Shown one piece after another: positions 1 through 12,109 of a DNA stretch of 64,000 bases. Within the stretch, counting starts at the first letter, position 1; each line of letters starts with the position of its first letter. The DNA is from Zea mays (Eukaryota > Streptophyta > Magnoliopsida > Poales > Poaceae): the NCBI RefSeq assembly GCF_902167145.1, contig NC_050096.1, forward strand, positions 85,432,683 to 85,496,682. Direction: 5' to 3'. Both the position numbers and the translations under genes were made by a program. Below the pieces are notes generated by a model, which made no database searches, was not told the DNA's origin, and saw nothing but the letters and a program-made list of their open reading frames with translations.

Positions 1-297
1 AAACTGGTATATCAGTCGTGCTCACAGTCATGAGCAGCTCGGATCCTCACATGAGTAATATATGGAATTAAACTTATATTGTCATATGCATTGCATTGTG
101 GGTGTTATTATTAATCTTGATCTCTTATTTATTTGGGTTGGTATCTACTTATACTTAGTAACTGCTAATAAAATTTTGACCAACTCTAAAAGCAGTGCTT
201 TTAACCATCTCCTTTGGTAAACCTTACACTTCACATGAGCTCACACCTTTGGTGAGTTCATGCACATTATTCCCCACAAACTTGTTGAGCGATGAAC

Positions 298-302
298 GTA
301 TG
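298..302. repeat. Target-site duplication GTATG, left copy
   Basis: GTATG directly precedes the TGTCACACCC end of the inner LTR and recurs at 4475-4479 after its other end. Confidence 0.75.
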
Positions 303-3300
303 TGTCACACCCGGTTTTGAAGGTAAATTGAATGCGAACCATGTACGTGTCAGGATCAGAAATTCACGTACACAGTGATTACATAAATGACTCATCATAG
401 CACAATGCTTCGAATTACAATAAAGAGTAAGTAATGATATTAAAGACTAGAGTCATTTACATAATATAAATCAAAGTACACAGAATCGAAATGTAGCTAA
501 CGTAAATAAACCCACCACGGGCAGCTGACTGGGGGAGGTCGCTAGCCTAATCCTTGAACTCGTCGACGTTCTGGAACTCTTGGAGATCTGCCTCGACACC
601 TTCTTCTTTACTTGAGCATAGATTACACAAATGACAACCTGGTGTTTTGTGAAAGCAAGGGTGAGTACACATCAACGTACTCAGCAAATGTACCGTTTGG
701 CTGTAGTGGACTAGCTTTATGTGGGGTTAAAGTCAAGCAGTTGCTTTTAGTTGGTCAGGTTATTATTACTAGTAGAGAGCCAGGTTTTAGCATCAACCCA
801 AGTTGTTAACCCAAAAGTACCCTTTCCAAACGGAAAGAATACTAGAAACCATTACCATATCATAATCATAAAAACCATCATTATCCTCATCATCATCTGT
901 AAACAAAGTAATCATGATTCAATGTGTCTCTAATCAATGGAGCTCCCTTGGCCGCTCATAACCGCGAGCACGGCTGATATATCAGTTTCATAACACTCTG
1001 CAGAGGTTGCGCACTTTACCCACAAGTCGTGATTCCCTCTCTAGCCCGGGCTTGCAAGACCCTTATTTACTCCCAAGATACATGGCCAGGGATTCACTAC
1101 GAAGCTTTTACAAAGATTCCCTGAGGCTGTAGCCGCCCGTTAGGTTTCCTAAATGCACCGTACTCCTCCCCAAGGGGCGAACCAACCTTGGCAGAGCGAG
1201 CCGCATACACCAAGCCCCATTAACGGCACGACGGCGAAGCGAACTACACCCCAGTTCCTCTAATTATTCAGCTAAGGGCATCCCATTCCACCATCATGAT
1301 TGCACTGTTTTCCCGGGCGGTCATCCAACGAACCAGTCCTTACGGAGAGGCACTCGAGAAACAGCTCGAGTCCCCTTAAATGTCATAAGTATATCATCAT
1401 ATCCAGAATAAAATCATAGTATTATCATTGTATCTCATCATGTTCATTGATTAAAGTAAAGCGCTAGCATGAAGCTAACCATAGTAACTCAAAAGGTAAT
1501 CAAGGACAAGATAAATAGAAAGCTAGTCAATCCTTATGTTGTTCATAGTATGCGGGTTGATAAATTATAAAGTAAATGGGACATAATAGGTCAGAGGACA
1601 CCTGCCTTCACCAAACAGATGCTTAGGGTCTTCAACTTTGTAGAACTCGAAGAGTTCGACCTCTTGGTCGCCGAAGCTTAACTGTCGATTCCTCGAAGCT
1701 CGGAAATGGATCACAGTCCATTCGCAACGCGCAAAGAATACAAACAGGCACAATCAAACATATACTTGCATAAGAACATTACACCATACAAGATAAAATA
1801 TTATAAAAACGAGCAATATAAAATAGAGAGCGCTTCTACTGTCACGCGGGGATAAGGAGTGCGACGGTCGAAGCTACGGTCGAGAAATTATAACGTTTAC
1901 GCTACGCAAGTAATAGTCGGGACATTTAATTCTACATTATAAAATATAAATTATAACTGATATGTAGTTTTGATTAAATATGCTACACTAACAGCTGTCA
2001 AATAAATAAGTAATTTAATTAACACGAGAGATTCTAAGCGGGCGAAATTAACGACACGCGACAAGATGCGCGACGTGTAAAAATAATGCGCGAATGATGC
2101 ACAGCCACACGCGACTTAGCGCGCGGACGACGCGCGGCGATGCGCATCGCGTGCGAAACAACACGCACGACAGAACGACACCGCTGTGGAACAGACTGCG
2201 CGATAGGCGAGAAAAACTAAATAGGGGACGCGTTTATACTAAATAAATATTAAATAAATAAAAAGTAGTTAAGCTAATATTAGTCATGTTAAATACTAAT
2301 TACAACTTTAAAAGTAATCATATTATATTTATAAACATTGTATAGGATTTGCTACATTTAAACAGTAAATCTTGAAAAGGCATGACACGCAAGGATCGCT
2401 AATGATATCGCATTTATGCTAAGTGGGTATTAACTATAATACTTATTTTCAGCATGATCATATTAGAAGACATTTATAAAATATGAATTAACGTAACTGC
2501 CTAGTTTCAATTATTTTGATATTCTAATAGTTAACAGCTACACAGGTGATTAATTAATATGAATGATCATAAACGAAAACAATTTAATAACACGCGCGAC
2601 AACGCGTGAAATACGCGTGACGACACGCGACACTATGTGAAACAGCGTGCGGACGGCACGCGGAACAACGTACACGACAGCGCATGTCACACGCGAGTCA
2701 ACGCGACTACGCGCGCGAACAACACGATGCCGCGCAAGACTCACGAGAGTCGCTACAGACGTCGTGTTTATACTAAACACTTATTAATTAAAACATTTGA
2801 ATATGCACTAATCACATTAACTTGTATTTATAAAAGCGCAAATAAACTATAAATCAGTTTTATTTAAATTGTCATTCTAATAAATATCAGATGAACAAAT
2901 AATTAACTAATTAATTAAAACTTGTGTCGTGATAAAATGATGTTACTAATATATTGACGACATTATTATTAAGCTAACGATATGAAATGAATCGAAACTG
3001 AATCGTAACACTGAATATATTGAATAATTAATAGCTCATAGATTATTTACGAAGTGGCGCACGTGATTGGTCGGAGCTAAATCACATGAAGGGCCACGGA
3101 GTTTGTAACCATAGAAGATCATCATGAGGGAGTTTTGTATTGGATGTCGACACATGCGGGGAATTGTGCGTGCACAAGGGGTGCATGCACATGCATGTGT
3201 AGGGCCCAAGTAGTTTTCCAATGAGGAAAAACCCCATGCATGTGGATACCACCGGTAGCATTTTCTCCCTCCTATCTCTGCACAACTCACGCACGAGTGG

Positions 3301-4474
3301 AGTAGTGGGCGAGTTGTTACCTTTCTTCCTCACGGCTCACGCACGCACATGCGGGCAGGAAGTCGACCATGGCGCTGAGTGCTCGCCGAGAAGATGCACA
3401 GGGGCTGATCGGGCAGGCTTGCCGGAACGCGGACCGAACGGCAAGGAAGCGCGTTAGGGAGCTCAGGGAGCCACAGCTACTCGGCCGGCGAGCAGCAGCG
3501 ATCGCTAGGTGCGGGGTTAGGGACGACCGGACTGGGAGCGGCTGGGCGCAACGGGGACTCGGCCACGGCCTTGCTGGGCGCTCGCGGGAGGGGCTGGACG
3601 CAGCTCGCACCGGAGCTTGGCGCGGTGGCTCGTCTACGGTCGCGTAGCAGCGCGAGCGAGCTGGACGGCCCGCGAGCGCACGCCAGGAGCAGGCATGGCT
3701 AGCGCGCGGGCGTTGAGGAAAGCAGGGAGGACGGGATCAGATCGAAGAATTGTACGAGCACGGGCAACCAAGAGGAAAGGGATGCACCTGCTGATTCGAC
3801 TCCCGTAGCGTTGTTTTGGTGTAGGAGATGACACCGCCTCAGGTGATGTCGTTGCCCTCGAGCCTCGGATGCTTGGATGGGCGCTCCTCCGGCGACGACG
3901 CAACACAGGGGCGCGAGGTGCTGTTGCGTGGGAAGGAGAGAGAGCGGGTCGCGGCGGTTTTGGCGATGGAAGAGGCGACGTGGGCGGTTTTTTTTGTCGT
4001 GGACGCGGGGTGCTCAGGCGACCGAAAGGCGTGCGGTGGCTGCGCTGGGGCGCGCCTGCACGCGAGTGGGTCACGATGCTGGGCCAGGACGTGCACGGAG
4101 GAGGAGATGGGCCACGGAGGAGAGCGGTTGGGCCGGCTGGGAACATTGGGTTTTATCTTCTCATTTTCTATTTCTTTCTCCTTCCTTTACTTGAAACCTG
4201 ATTTTGTTTTTAAATTCAAATTTAACCACGCTCTGCGAGTTTAGACAGATGCACATCAAAGCAAAACATTATACAAAAATAAATGTATTCTGGCATGGTG
4301 CAACAATCATTATTCCTTTAGGGTTTCATTTTACTAGGCTGGCACATATATAAGGCAAAATAACTCTTCACCATTTCAAAAAAAGAGCAGAGAAGAAGGG
4401 AAGAAAGAGGGTAACACCTAAATTTGGTGGATATTAGAAAAGGAATTTGATACCCCCAAATTCAGGGTGTTACA
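303..4474 (-). mobile_element. Complete solo LTR (4172 bp), minus orientation
   Basis: Read on the minus strand the segment begins TGTAACACCCTGAATTTGG and ends AACCGGGTGTGACA, so it has LTR-type TG...CA ends. It is flanked by the 5-bp direct repeat GTATG (298-302 and 4475-4479), the usual LTR-retrotransposon duplication. No gag or pol similarity is visible in the six frames; the ORFs of the GC-rich part (3200-4240) are mutually overlapping and look like chance. Its 3' end and an internal stretch (ATATCAG..CGTGCTC near 980 on the minus strand) resemble the surrounding LTR, so both seem to be one family. A short non-autonomous element is the alternative. Confidence 0.65.
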
Positions 4475-4479
4475 GTATG
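4475..4479. repeat. Target-site duplication GTATG, right copy
   Basis: GTATG follows the GGGTGTTACA end of the inner LTR and matches 298-302. Confidence 0.75.
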
Positions 4480-4788
4480 TGAGCTCACCCTTGTTGTACT
4501 CACATCCCCCCTAGGTCAAGGACAGCGGGACAGGTACCAAAAGATGAGACGCATGAAGGATATTGTGATGAGTTCGTGAGTGGTCTAGGTCGTCGTCTCC
4601 CAGTAAACTTTGGTTGCTAGATCGTTGTCTTCATATGATGTAATTATTTATCTATTTTGTACAGAACTACGTTATATATTAAAGATGTGATATTCGTTTA
4701 TGTACCATAAGTCATCATATGTGTGAGACTTGATCCTACCACACACATGGGTCGCGCCTGGGTTTGGCCCCTAAATCCGGGTGTGACA

Positions 4789-5462
4789 AGCACTTAGGTA
4801 TTTTGAGCTAAAGGATTTGTTTCTCAACACTTGCACTATGTTTCTTGGCTCTCTACACTTGAGAATGGTTGGGTGGGCATATATAGAGTTTCAAGCCCAA
4901 AAGAGCCATTGGAAGGAAGTAGACTTTTCTGCGTCACACCGAACCGGTCTGACACACCATTTGTGTATGCTGGACCAGGTCCGATGCCTTCCACGTCAGC
5001 TAATCGTTGGATGTTGGCAGCTTTCTAACAACACACCAAACCCATCTGGTGAGTTAGCAGTGTACAACTGACCAATCCGGTGCATGCCACATCACTTGAT
5101 CGTTGGAGCTAGTCGTTGCTGACCATTGAGCCTATGAGATCCAGTGTGCCTCGAGGCTCGGGTGCATTTGGCATTCTCTTTGAGTGTCGAGTCTGGTGCT
5201 AGGTCGGGTGCACCACAGGACTGGTCTGGTGCACCTAGCTTCAGCCTAATCTTCTTTTCTTTATATTTTTCTTGGGATTTTCTTGTCTTGTGCCTTGAAC
5301 TTTTGCATAATGTTGGTAAGTCTTTAATGCGTCTTCTAATGTCTTCTTTGAGGTGTTGCTTTCCTCAATTGCCTCATTCCAAGTCCACTCTGCATCCTTT
5401 GAATTGTAAACATAAACACTAGCAAACTCATTAGTTCAAAAGGTTATGTTGATCATCAAACA
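4789..5462 (-). mobile_element. Degenerate LTR relic, probably copia
   Basis: On the minus strand a possible LTR start TGTTTGATGATCAAC lies at 5462. A TATA-like CTCTATATATGCCCACCCAACC lies near 4890 (spoken in plus as GGGCATATATAGAG), in a context like the TATAAATACCCCCAACC of the younger copia LTRs here. Weak, decayed versions of the CCGGT/GGTGCACC motifs are scattered between. The left side is cut by the long LTR ending at 4788. No target duplication was found. The short ORFs in this segment are not convincing genes. Confidence 0.4.
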
Positions 5463-5670
5463 CCAAAATCACTAAATAAATGGTCAAGGTCCATTTTCCT
5501 TACATGTACTATGTCAATGACTGCATTATTTCTAACTCTACCCTAAACGCTCTCTTCCCCCTCACACTACTAATGGTTGTCAACACTTATGACCCTTAAG
5601 ACTTTAGAAGCCATGTGAACCATATTCCATCCTAGTCTAATAATGGATCCAATCAGATTATCATATATCT
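5463..5670. other. Unassigned AT-rich sequence
   Basis: No gene, terminal repeat or RNA gene recognised. It could be leftover internal sequence of the neighbouring LTR relic. Confidence 0.3.
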
Positions 5671-5971
5671 AGGGGTGTTTGGCATGGCTCTAGAGCCAAA
5701 CTTTAAGGGGAGCTGTCTAAAGCATACAAACAATTTAACTCTAGAGTTGCATATTTTATGTAGTTTTGAGAGCTATAGTATAAATTTTTAGAATACTTTT
5801 TGCTACTCTGAAATCCTTAAAAATACTTAGACATAGAGTTTGAAGGTATCTATCTGCCTCCGCCACTGGTTATGAGAAAACATTCTAGACTCTAGAAAAG
5901 AACTGTTCTATCCTAAAGTTTTAGTGTAGAGCTGCTCTAAGATGGAACAAAGCCACACCAAACACGCCCCT
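5671..5971. mobile_element. MITE-like element with inverted ends
   Basis: The ends AGGGGTGTTTGGCATGGCTC and, reversed, AGGGGCGTGTTTGGTGTGGCT are imperfect inverted repeats of the kind seen in grass MITEs. The inside is AT-rich and non-coding and contains further AGAGC/CTCTAG inverted pieces. No clear target duplication is visible, so superfamily (hAT or PIF/Harbinger) is left open. Confidence 0.5.
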
Positions 5972-6051
5972 GGTACCCCAATCGTGGTCATCGTGGACCG
6001 CTGGTGCTAAGGCATACATCTGACGCCCCAATTAGTCAGTCATGGTCTGTT

Positions 6052-6201
6052 GGTCCCTCTGATAATGACGTGAGTCGACATGAGTCGTTTTAGCGCTGAT
6101 GCCAAAGGCAGCCTCTGCTATGAAAAGGTCCCTCTGATGATGACGTGAGTCAAGATGAGTCGTTTTAGCGCTGATCCCAAAGGCAGCATCTACCGTGAAA
6201 A
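6052..6201. repeat. Tandem duplication of a 75-bp unit
   Basis: Units 6052-6126 and 6127-6201 both start GGTCCCTCTGATRATGACG and share GAGTCGTTTTAGCGCTGAT; they differ at a few positions. The short minus ORF across them is simply the repeat translated. Confidence 0.8.
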
Positions 6202-6207
6202 GGTAAT

Positions 6208-6326
6208 GTCTCATTTGGAATGCAGGATAATTTTTTATTTCGTGTGTTTTTATTGCGAAAATGAATTGATTCCTGTGAAATTACTGTATGGTTCCTCTTA
6301 AATTACTGCATTCCAAAGAGGTCTAA
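6208..6326. mobile_element. Short MITE-like inverted repeat
   Basis: CATTTGGAATGCAG at the left and CTGCATTCCAAAGAG at the right are inverted copies around an AT-rich core of about 90 bp. A target duplication is not clear. Confidence 0.45.
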
Positions 6327-6654
6327 GACCACAAATTTTATTGAAAATAGTTCTTGGCAGAACAAAACGACACATCCCCTCAGTTGTAAATTATAACTCG
6401 CTTTGATTATTTTTTTAAATTATAAATCGTTTTGATATTTTATTATACGTCGGTTTGATTTTTTTTAACTTTAACTCGTTTTGATATTTTATTATGCAGG
6501 CTTTGCTACGTACCAGGCTATAGGCTTTAAACCCTGAATTAGCCCCAGAAGACAGACATTCCAAGTCATCGACCCAGGCATCACTTACAGGCAGCTGTAC
6601 TAAGAAAATGCTCTCATGCATGTTAGATTCGACTACTAATCTACTATACTACTA

Positions 6655-6772
6655 CAATTCAAATTATAAATCATTTTGATTTTTCTAGTTTTACAACTTT
6701 TGCTATATAGACATAGCCTTTATCTAAATAAATAACAAAAGTTGTATAACTAGCCAAATCGACTTATAACTT
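6655..6772. mobile_element. AT-rich hairpin, possible MITE
   Basis: ATAAATCATTTTGATTTTTC..TACAACTTTTGCTAT on the left pairs imperfectly with ATAACAAAAGTTGTATAAC..AAATCGACTTATAAC on the right, giving a long hairpin just downstream of the MLO gene. It could form part of its 3' flank or 3' UTR. Confidence 0.4.
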
Positions 6773-6836
6773 GAAACTACTATTCTACTATCTCTATATA
6801 GGACAGTCTGTAGTACTAAGCAGACTGCTGGCCACT

Positions 6837-9800
6837 TTACTTGTCCGGCACATGGCGAGGAGGAAGCAGCCTTGGGAACGAGAAGCTGTCTTGGAGGACG
6901 TCGCTTGGCGCCGCCGCTGTCTCTACGACGTTCACGCGCACCTCCGCGCGCTCGGTGTCGAGGCTCCGCTGCTTCGCCGGCGGTATCAGGTGCCTAGTCT
7001 GCAACGACAGCGGCTCGGTGTCGTCCGTGTCGCTGTAGTCCGGGTCCGACAACGGGCTCCTCACGCCGCCGACGTGCGCGATGGTCTTGTACCGGTGGAG
7101 GTGCCGGACCGGCACCTCGTGCAGCCGCTGCCACTCACCCGCTTCCCCTGCAGGTCCTGTTGTGTCAGTGCTAGGAGTCTCGGAAGAATTGTGTGAGGAA
7201 TCCTTGTGGTGTTTCTTCTTCACCACGGCCTTGTGCCATTTCTTCAGGGCCTTCGCTGTCTGCTCGTCGAAAATTGTTCGCTTCATTTCTGAACCCATCT
7301 GGAAAGCAAACCGATTCCAAGTTAGACAGTTATTAGTCTTCCGGAACACAATCGTATTTGACAACACCAGTACTAGCTCAGAGAGTTTGGCAGTTCATCT
7401 GAGTTCTGAATGCTACTATGGAGTGCAGTAATTCAGTTTTCTGCCTACTGACGAAAATATCTGTAAGAAATGTGAATGTGTGTTAACCTGAGAAACAAGG
7501 GCATAGAGTGGAAGGGTGATGTAGCTGCACATAAACTGGACGATAGCCCTGTAAAACAAAGAACGGAAATGGTTAATAAGAAGTAAAATTTCTGAACAAT
7601 GACAGCAACAACAGCTGCAACTAACCCAAGGCAGACTCTTGCAATGATAAACTCAAAGTTGTCATGGAAGCAGGACCTCAGGCCAAATTCGTACTGCACA
7701 GATGTTTGTCGTCAGCAAAAACTTGACACAGACGACAACTGTGCCACAGAAAATGTTTCCAAATCTCGAAAGCCATCTTACCCAGATCCAAAAGAAATAT
7801 GTAATTTCAAATGCGTTCTGCAAGAACAAATTAAAGAACAGATGTTATATAAAATCAACCATGTCGAAGTGCATCCAGAAGATGCAGGCAAAAAATCTTT
7901 ATATGTGAAATGAAATACTCTCTGCTTCTCTTATTATGTTCTCTTGTTCTGCGATGCTTTATGTTCTTTCCTGGCAACTATTTGAGTTCAAGTTTAGTTG
8001 AATACTGCTGTCTAGATGTTAATTCTTTGTGATTAATCATCATCTGATAAACACACCCAACTCAACGTGTGAAGTTACGTGCATAAGTTTCTATAGATGT
8101 TTTACGTTCATGTTTGGTTTCTTTAGTCTAGGGACTAAAGTTTAGTCCCTAACATGTTTGGTTATAAGGACTAAAATTAGTAAGAATATACTAAATGACC
8201 CATAAGAAGACTAAAATGACCTTTAACATTCTCCTGCTATTAGTACAATTGAACTAAATGAGGGGCAAACGTGAAATTAATATGGTTTAGTCTCTTTTAG
8301 CCACATCTAGGACTAGGGACTAAAGCAGTTTAGTCCCTGTTTTAGTCCTACCGTTTGACAATTTAGTAACTAAATGGGACTAAAATGGAGGGACTAATCT
8401 TTAGTCCCTCAAACCAAACGGGACCTTAGCATGCTTCTTTCAAAGTACCTTTCTGGGCCTTTACTGACCTGAAATGATGCGAAATGAATGAGGTGGAGAA
8501 CCAAACGAGGCTTCCCGAACCAGAAATGATCATCACTTAGTTTTACCACCGGCATGCCTTGGATAACTGTATGCCTCTCTGCAATTTCAATAGCCATCAT
8601 AGCAATTATAGCCTGCAGCTTTGTTCCAACTGCTAGAATAACCTACACATAGGAAAGCACTGTTAGCCGTCCCCAACCAAACAAAACCTTTACCCAAAAA
8701 GGGATAAGAAACAAACACTGAAAGCACTTACTACAAGGGGAATTGCAGAGAACCAGAATAAGTTGTGCCATCCTGGACAACGCAAAATCCAAATCAAAAG
8801 AAATTAGTACCGTTTCTGCAAAGCACCCCTGTGCCCTAGAAGCTGTATCCTGTCAAATCACACATACTCGCATACTCCCTCCGTCCCAAAATAATTGATG
8901 TTTTAAGTTTGACACGATAATTTAGAAGTAAAAAAGGTGTGGTGCACAGAAAACAAGAGAGATCTAGAGAAATAGAGACAAATGTTGGAAAAAGGAAAAA
9001 TGTGTATTGAAAGAAGAGAAAAAGTCTAATGGGAAGTGAAAATGAAAACTATTAAGTTGCATACACCAATTAATTCAACCTAAAAGTTTAAGTTGATTGA
9101 AAGAGATGGGTAATTCACTTATATTATTCCAAAAACTCTCCCTCACGTCGAGCATCTCTTGGGTCTCAGATGTGGAATATGAGCGAGCAACAATTATTTT
9201 ATTTTAATTACGCTAACCAGGATTCAACCTCATGACCTCTAGCTTTGATACCCCATATTAAATTCCAACAATAACTATTCTAGGACAAAAATTGAATTGT
9301 ATAACTACAACTATTTTGGGACGGAGGGAGCAAGTGATAACTAAATGCTAGACATTTGGAGTGTAAGCTCTAATTTCTGTGTGACCTGATAGTTCAGTTT
9401 GACATGAGAATGTTCATAGTAATTTTCTGGAAGATGGTGATCAGAAAATAAGATAAGATAACTCACCATGAACATTGAACAGCATGACAGCCAAAGCAGA
9501 AGCCCATAGTGGTGGACTGATAAATTAATTGATGACACAAATGAGTAACTGATTATTAGGAAGATGAAACAAGAAACAATAACGAAATAAGCATAACATT
9601 ACTTGAGTAACGAAACTAACTGTTATAACCACATATTCATTTTCCAAAAAAAAGCTAGGTATTCAAATCAAAACTACATGAATTAAGAAACTATACCGAT
9701 CAACTTCTTAGACAGAAGCATATTTGTGATTAGTATACTCATCTATCTAGCGAGTAAGACAATTAGAAACGACTGGGTTTTCTAATTTTGATGGACTACA

Positions 9801-12109
9801 TTTTAAAAGTATATAACATGCATATATAACTACAAAGTAAATTATCAACATTTCTTACCTAATGCCAACAACTGTCTTGAAATCATCCTCCAAGGACCTT
9901 TTAATGTACTTTCGAAAATTGAACCTAGTCCCCGGAGATAAATGAGCCTGTAAAATGATTTTTCAGCAACCTAAACTGATAGCAGGAGCTTACTCGTGAA
10001 TCTCAAATTACTTACTGAAATGAATCCATGTCGCAAAGTAAAGTAGTCTGTCTTACGGACGGATCTGAAGAACTGCCTAAAGAAGCTCACCTACAGTTTT
10101 ATATCAAGTGTAACCATACAACAATGGGCCCCGAAGTCAGTAGCTTCATTTATAGATTCCATGTGACAGAAGATCATTCGAAAAAGCATTAAAGTTTAGT
10201 TCAGTCACTATATCACTGGTTGATAATCATTTTATTACTCATTTTTTGCTGTGAAATTCTGGAGACCTTTTGGGTCCCTTACTCCCTTGTTCACTAATTT
10301 ATAGATGAAATAAACAATATATCCTCTGTCCCATAATAAGTGCACTTCTATAATTCAAATTTTGTACCAAAACAAGTGTACATCTAGGAATTGGACCACC
10401 TAACTCTTTTTTTTACTTTCTCTCATCCTAAAATGCAACGGTTACATTTTTATAGAGGTACATATGTAATTTCTCACTAACATTGATCTCTTCACCTAAA
10501 CTCTAGAAGTACACTTATTTTGGGACAGATAAAGTATGTTCAAGACACCAAGTGTAGACTACAAACTCTTCATATTCAATATTTAGTACATTTATACAAA
10601 GTATTTTGTGGATGTTAAGTGTTAACTGAGAAGAAAGTATTACATAGTCTATGAAACTTATTGTAGCCACAGAAAGGAGCCATGAAATGACTCACAAAAT
10701 AGAGCGTGATTGTGCTTTTGCTCCAACAACTTGCATGTTGCCTCACAAAAGATGTTTGGTGCGTAAGCCTGAACTTTGAGGGGTCTGCATAAGTTAAATA
10801 TATGACATAAATTTGCAAATTAGTGGAGAAACCAAAGCAGCTTGATAGTAAACAAATAAATATCAAACTAACTATGCATAAACTTAATGGTTTTAACAAT
10901 TGTATGTTATACTTCTTTTTTTTTTGCATAAAAGCGTACTAAGAAAAGTAGCCAATCATCAAAATATAAAGTACCATTTAAATAATTATACTGAGGGGAG
11001 CAAGTTTCCTTTTCCCACACCTTCCATATACGAGTCTGCAAAGAATTATTCGGAATTAATGCAAGCTTGCAGCCTTTGTCCATGAGTGCTTTGAGATAAG
11101 AAAACCAGCACAAAGCGAGGAGCAACCATACCTTTGCTCTACCCAAGGACATTGTGAAGAAACTGAAGGTAACATGGAAGACGGCCAAGAAGAACACGAA
11201 AATGTGCAGCTGATGCATGCCGTCGGCTGAAACAAGCGACACCATGCCCTGCCACCGTCACTTGGATTAGCACAGATGAACAGCACAATCTAGACTTGCC
11301 TGGCGTCTCCCCTCACATGAAGTCAAATCCGGACAACAAGACACTGGACTATCTGTTTATCCTTACAATACATACAGGTGGAACGGCGCTAAACTACAAG
11401 TGCACCTTAGTCACTCACTTTGCGGCAGGAAAAAAGGTTGGTTGGATCTTCAGATAGGTGCCGTCGGCCATGGCCCTTGGGCTCTTCCGCCACCGAGTGA
11501 CCGGACAGGCGGCAGGGCAGCATGGTGTTTGCGGCTCCCTCCGGGATGCAGATGCGCGCGATGTACCTTCCCGTCACGGTCAGCAGCAGCGATATGAACC
11601 CCAGAGTCATCAGCTCTGTGAACACGGAACTCGAAAAAAAAACGCGTCAAATTCGACTTCGCCTGCGAACGACAGCAGTGACTGAACTGAAGTTCCGCAG
11701 TAGAAAAGAAATGCAGCTCAATCTTTTACCCGATTTAACCTTCTCCAGAGCGTCAAACAGCGCCTTCTTCCGCTTCTTGTTGAGCAACTGGGGCAGACGC
11801 GCAGAGCAGCAGCACCCAGGAAAACAAGTCAGAAAACGCACATCAGTTGAGTATTTCAAAGGCTCAAGGCAGAGTCGGGCCAGACGATTCAAGAACGGAA
11901 AACAAACCAAGCTGAAAGATCGAAAAATGTCATTGGAGTACTTGGAGAGAAGGATTGGTGGTGGAAGGGGACGATTCGAGCCGGCGAACCTGACCGAGGT
12001 GGTGGAGGAAGCCCTCGAGGAGTATGGACGCCGCGACGATGACAGCGCAGACGGCGGCCACGGCCCACGTCGGCGTCTGGTCCAGCGCCCTCGTGCCGTC
12101 GCCGCCCAT
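6837..12109 (-). CDS. MLO-family seven-transmembrane protein (565 aa, 15 coding exons)
   Basis: Coding exons, minus strand: 12109-11990, 11787-11730, 11615-11419, 11248-11132, 11035-10975, 10784-10696, 10090-10016, 9947-9859, 9516-9467, 8772-8732, 8642-8469, 7817-7782, 7693-7626, 7548-7488, 7298-6837 (stop). All introns are GT-AG, all phases agree, and the sum is 1698 nt. The order of conserved blocks follows plant MLO proteins: [120 protein letters not shown], then the C-terminal [19 protein letters not shown]. Four cysteines (82, 94, 123, 377) match the invariant MLO loop cysteines. A calmodulin-binding helix lies near 426-445 (L430, W433). MLO proteins sit in the plasma membrane; family roles include powdery mildew susceptibility and Ca2+-linked pollen or root functions. 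Which role applies is unknown. No disabling change was seen. Confidence 0.93.
8105..8425. mobile_element. Tourist-like (PIF/Harbinger) MITE in MLO intron 11
   Basis: The right end AACCAAACGGGACC and the left end CGTTCATGTTTGGTT are inverted, diverged copies; both ends carry the GGGACTAAAGTTTAGTCCC block common in such MITEs. TTA flanks both sides (8102-8104, 8426-8428), as expected for this superfamily. Confidence 0.75.
8875..9330. mobile_element. Stowaway-type MITE in MLO intron 9, with a nested tRNA-like insert
   Basis: The ends CTCCCTCCGTCCCAAAATAA and its inverse ATTTTGGGACGGAGGGAG are canonical Stowaway ends. TA precedes the left end; CA follows the right end, so the TA duplication is damaged. 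At about 456 bp it is long for Stowaway because of extra sequence near 9120-9290. Confidence 0.8.
9126..9285 (-). mobile_element. Possible SINE or LTR-like relic nested in the Stowaway element
   Basis: On the minus strand this reads GGGGTATCAAAGCTAGAGG..GAGGTTGAATCCTGG, which resembles a tRNA B-box (GGTTGAATCC) and the TGGTATCAGAGC primer-site type sequence. The assignment is tentative. Confidence 0.35.
10322..10534. mobile_element. Stowaway-type MITE in MLO intron 6
   Basis: TCCTCTGTCCCATAATAAGT at the left and ACTTATTTTGGGACAGATAA at the right are inverted. The next blocks GCACTTCTA / TAGAAGTAC also pair. TA flanks both ends. Confidence 0.7.

Larger units (their letters stand above)
1..4788 (+). 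mobile_element. 3' part of a long gypsy-type LTR, interrupted by another LTR
   Basis: The visible LTR consists of 1-302 and 4475-4788; the left end lies outside the window. It finishes with CCGGGTGTGACA at 4788, a typical TG...CA LTR end. The two parts read through once the insertion at 303-4474 and one copy of GTATG are removed. No primer-binding site follows 4788, so this is a 3' or solo LTR, not a 5' LTR. Long LTRs with such ends are typical of Tekay/Prem1/Xilon-like chromoviruses of maize; that family name is inferred. Confidence 0.6.

Noticed and set aside
3317..4244. Several long ORFs on both strands
   Set aside because: High GC without stops; peptides are Arg/Ala/Pro-rich, overlap one another and match no family. 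They lie inside the solo LTR.
303..4788. A DNA transposon with inverted ends TGTCACACCCGG (303) and CCGGGTGTGACA (4788)
   Set aside because: Flanking bases at these two points do not match, while 303-4474 is flanked by a perfect GTATG duplication; 4788 is the end of the outer LTR.
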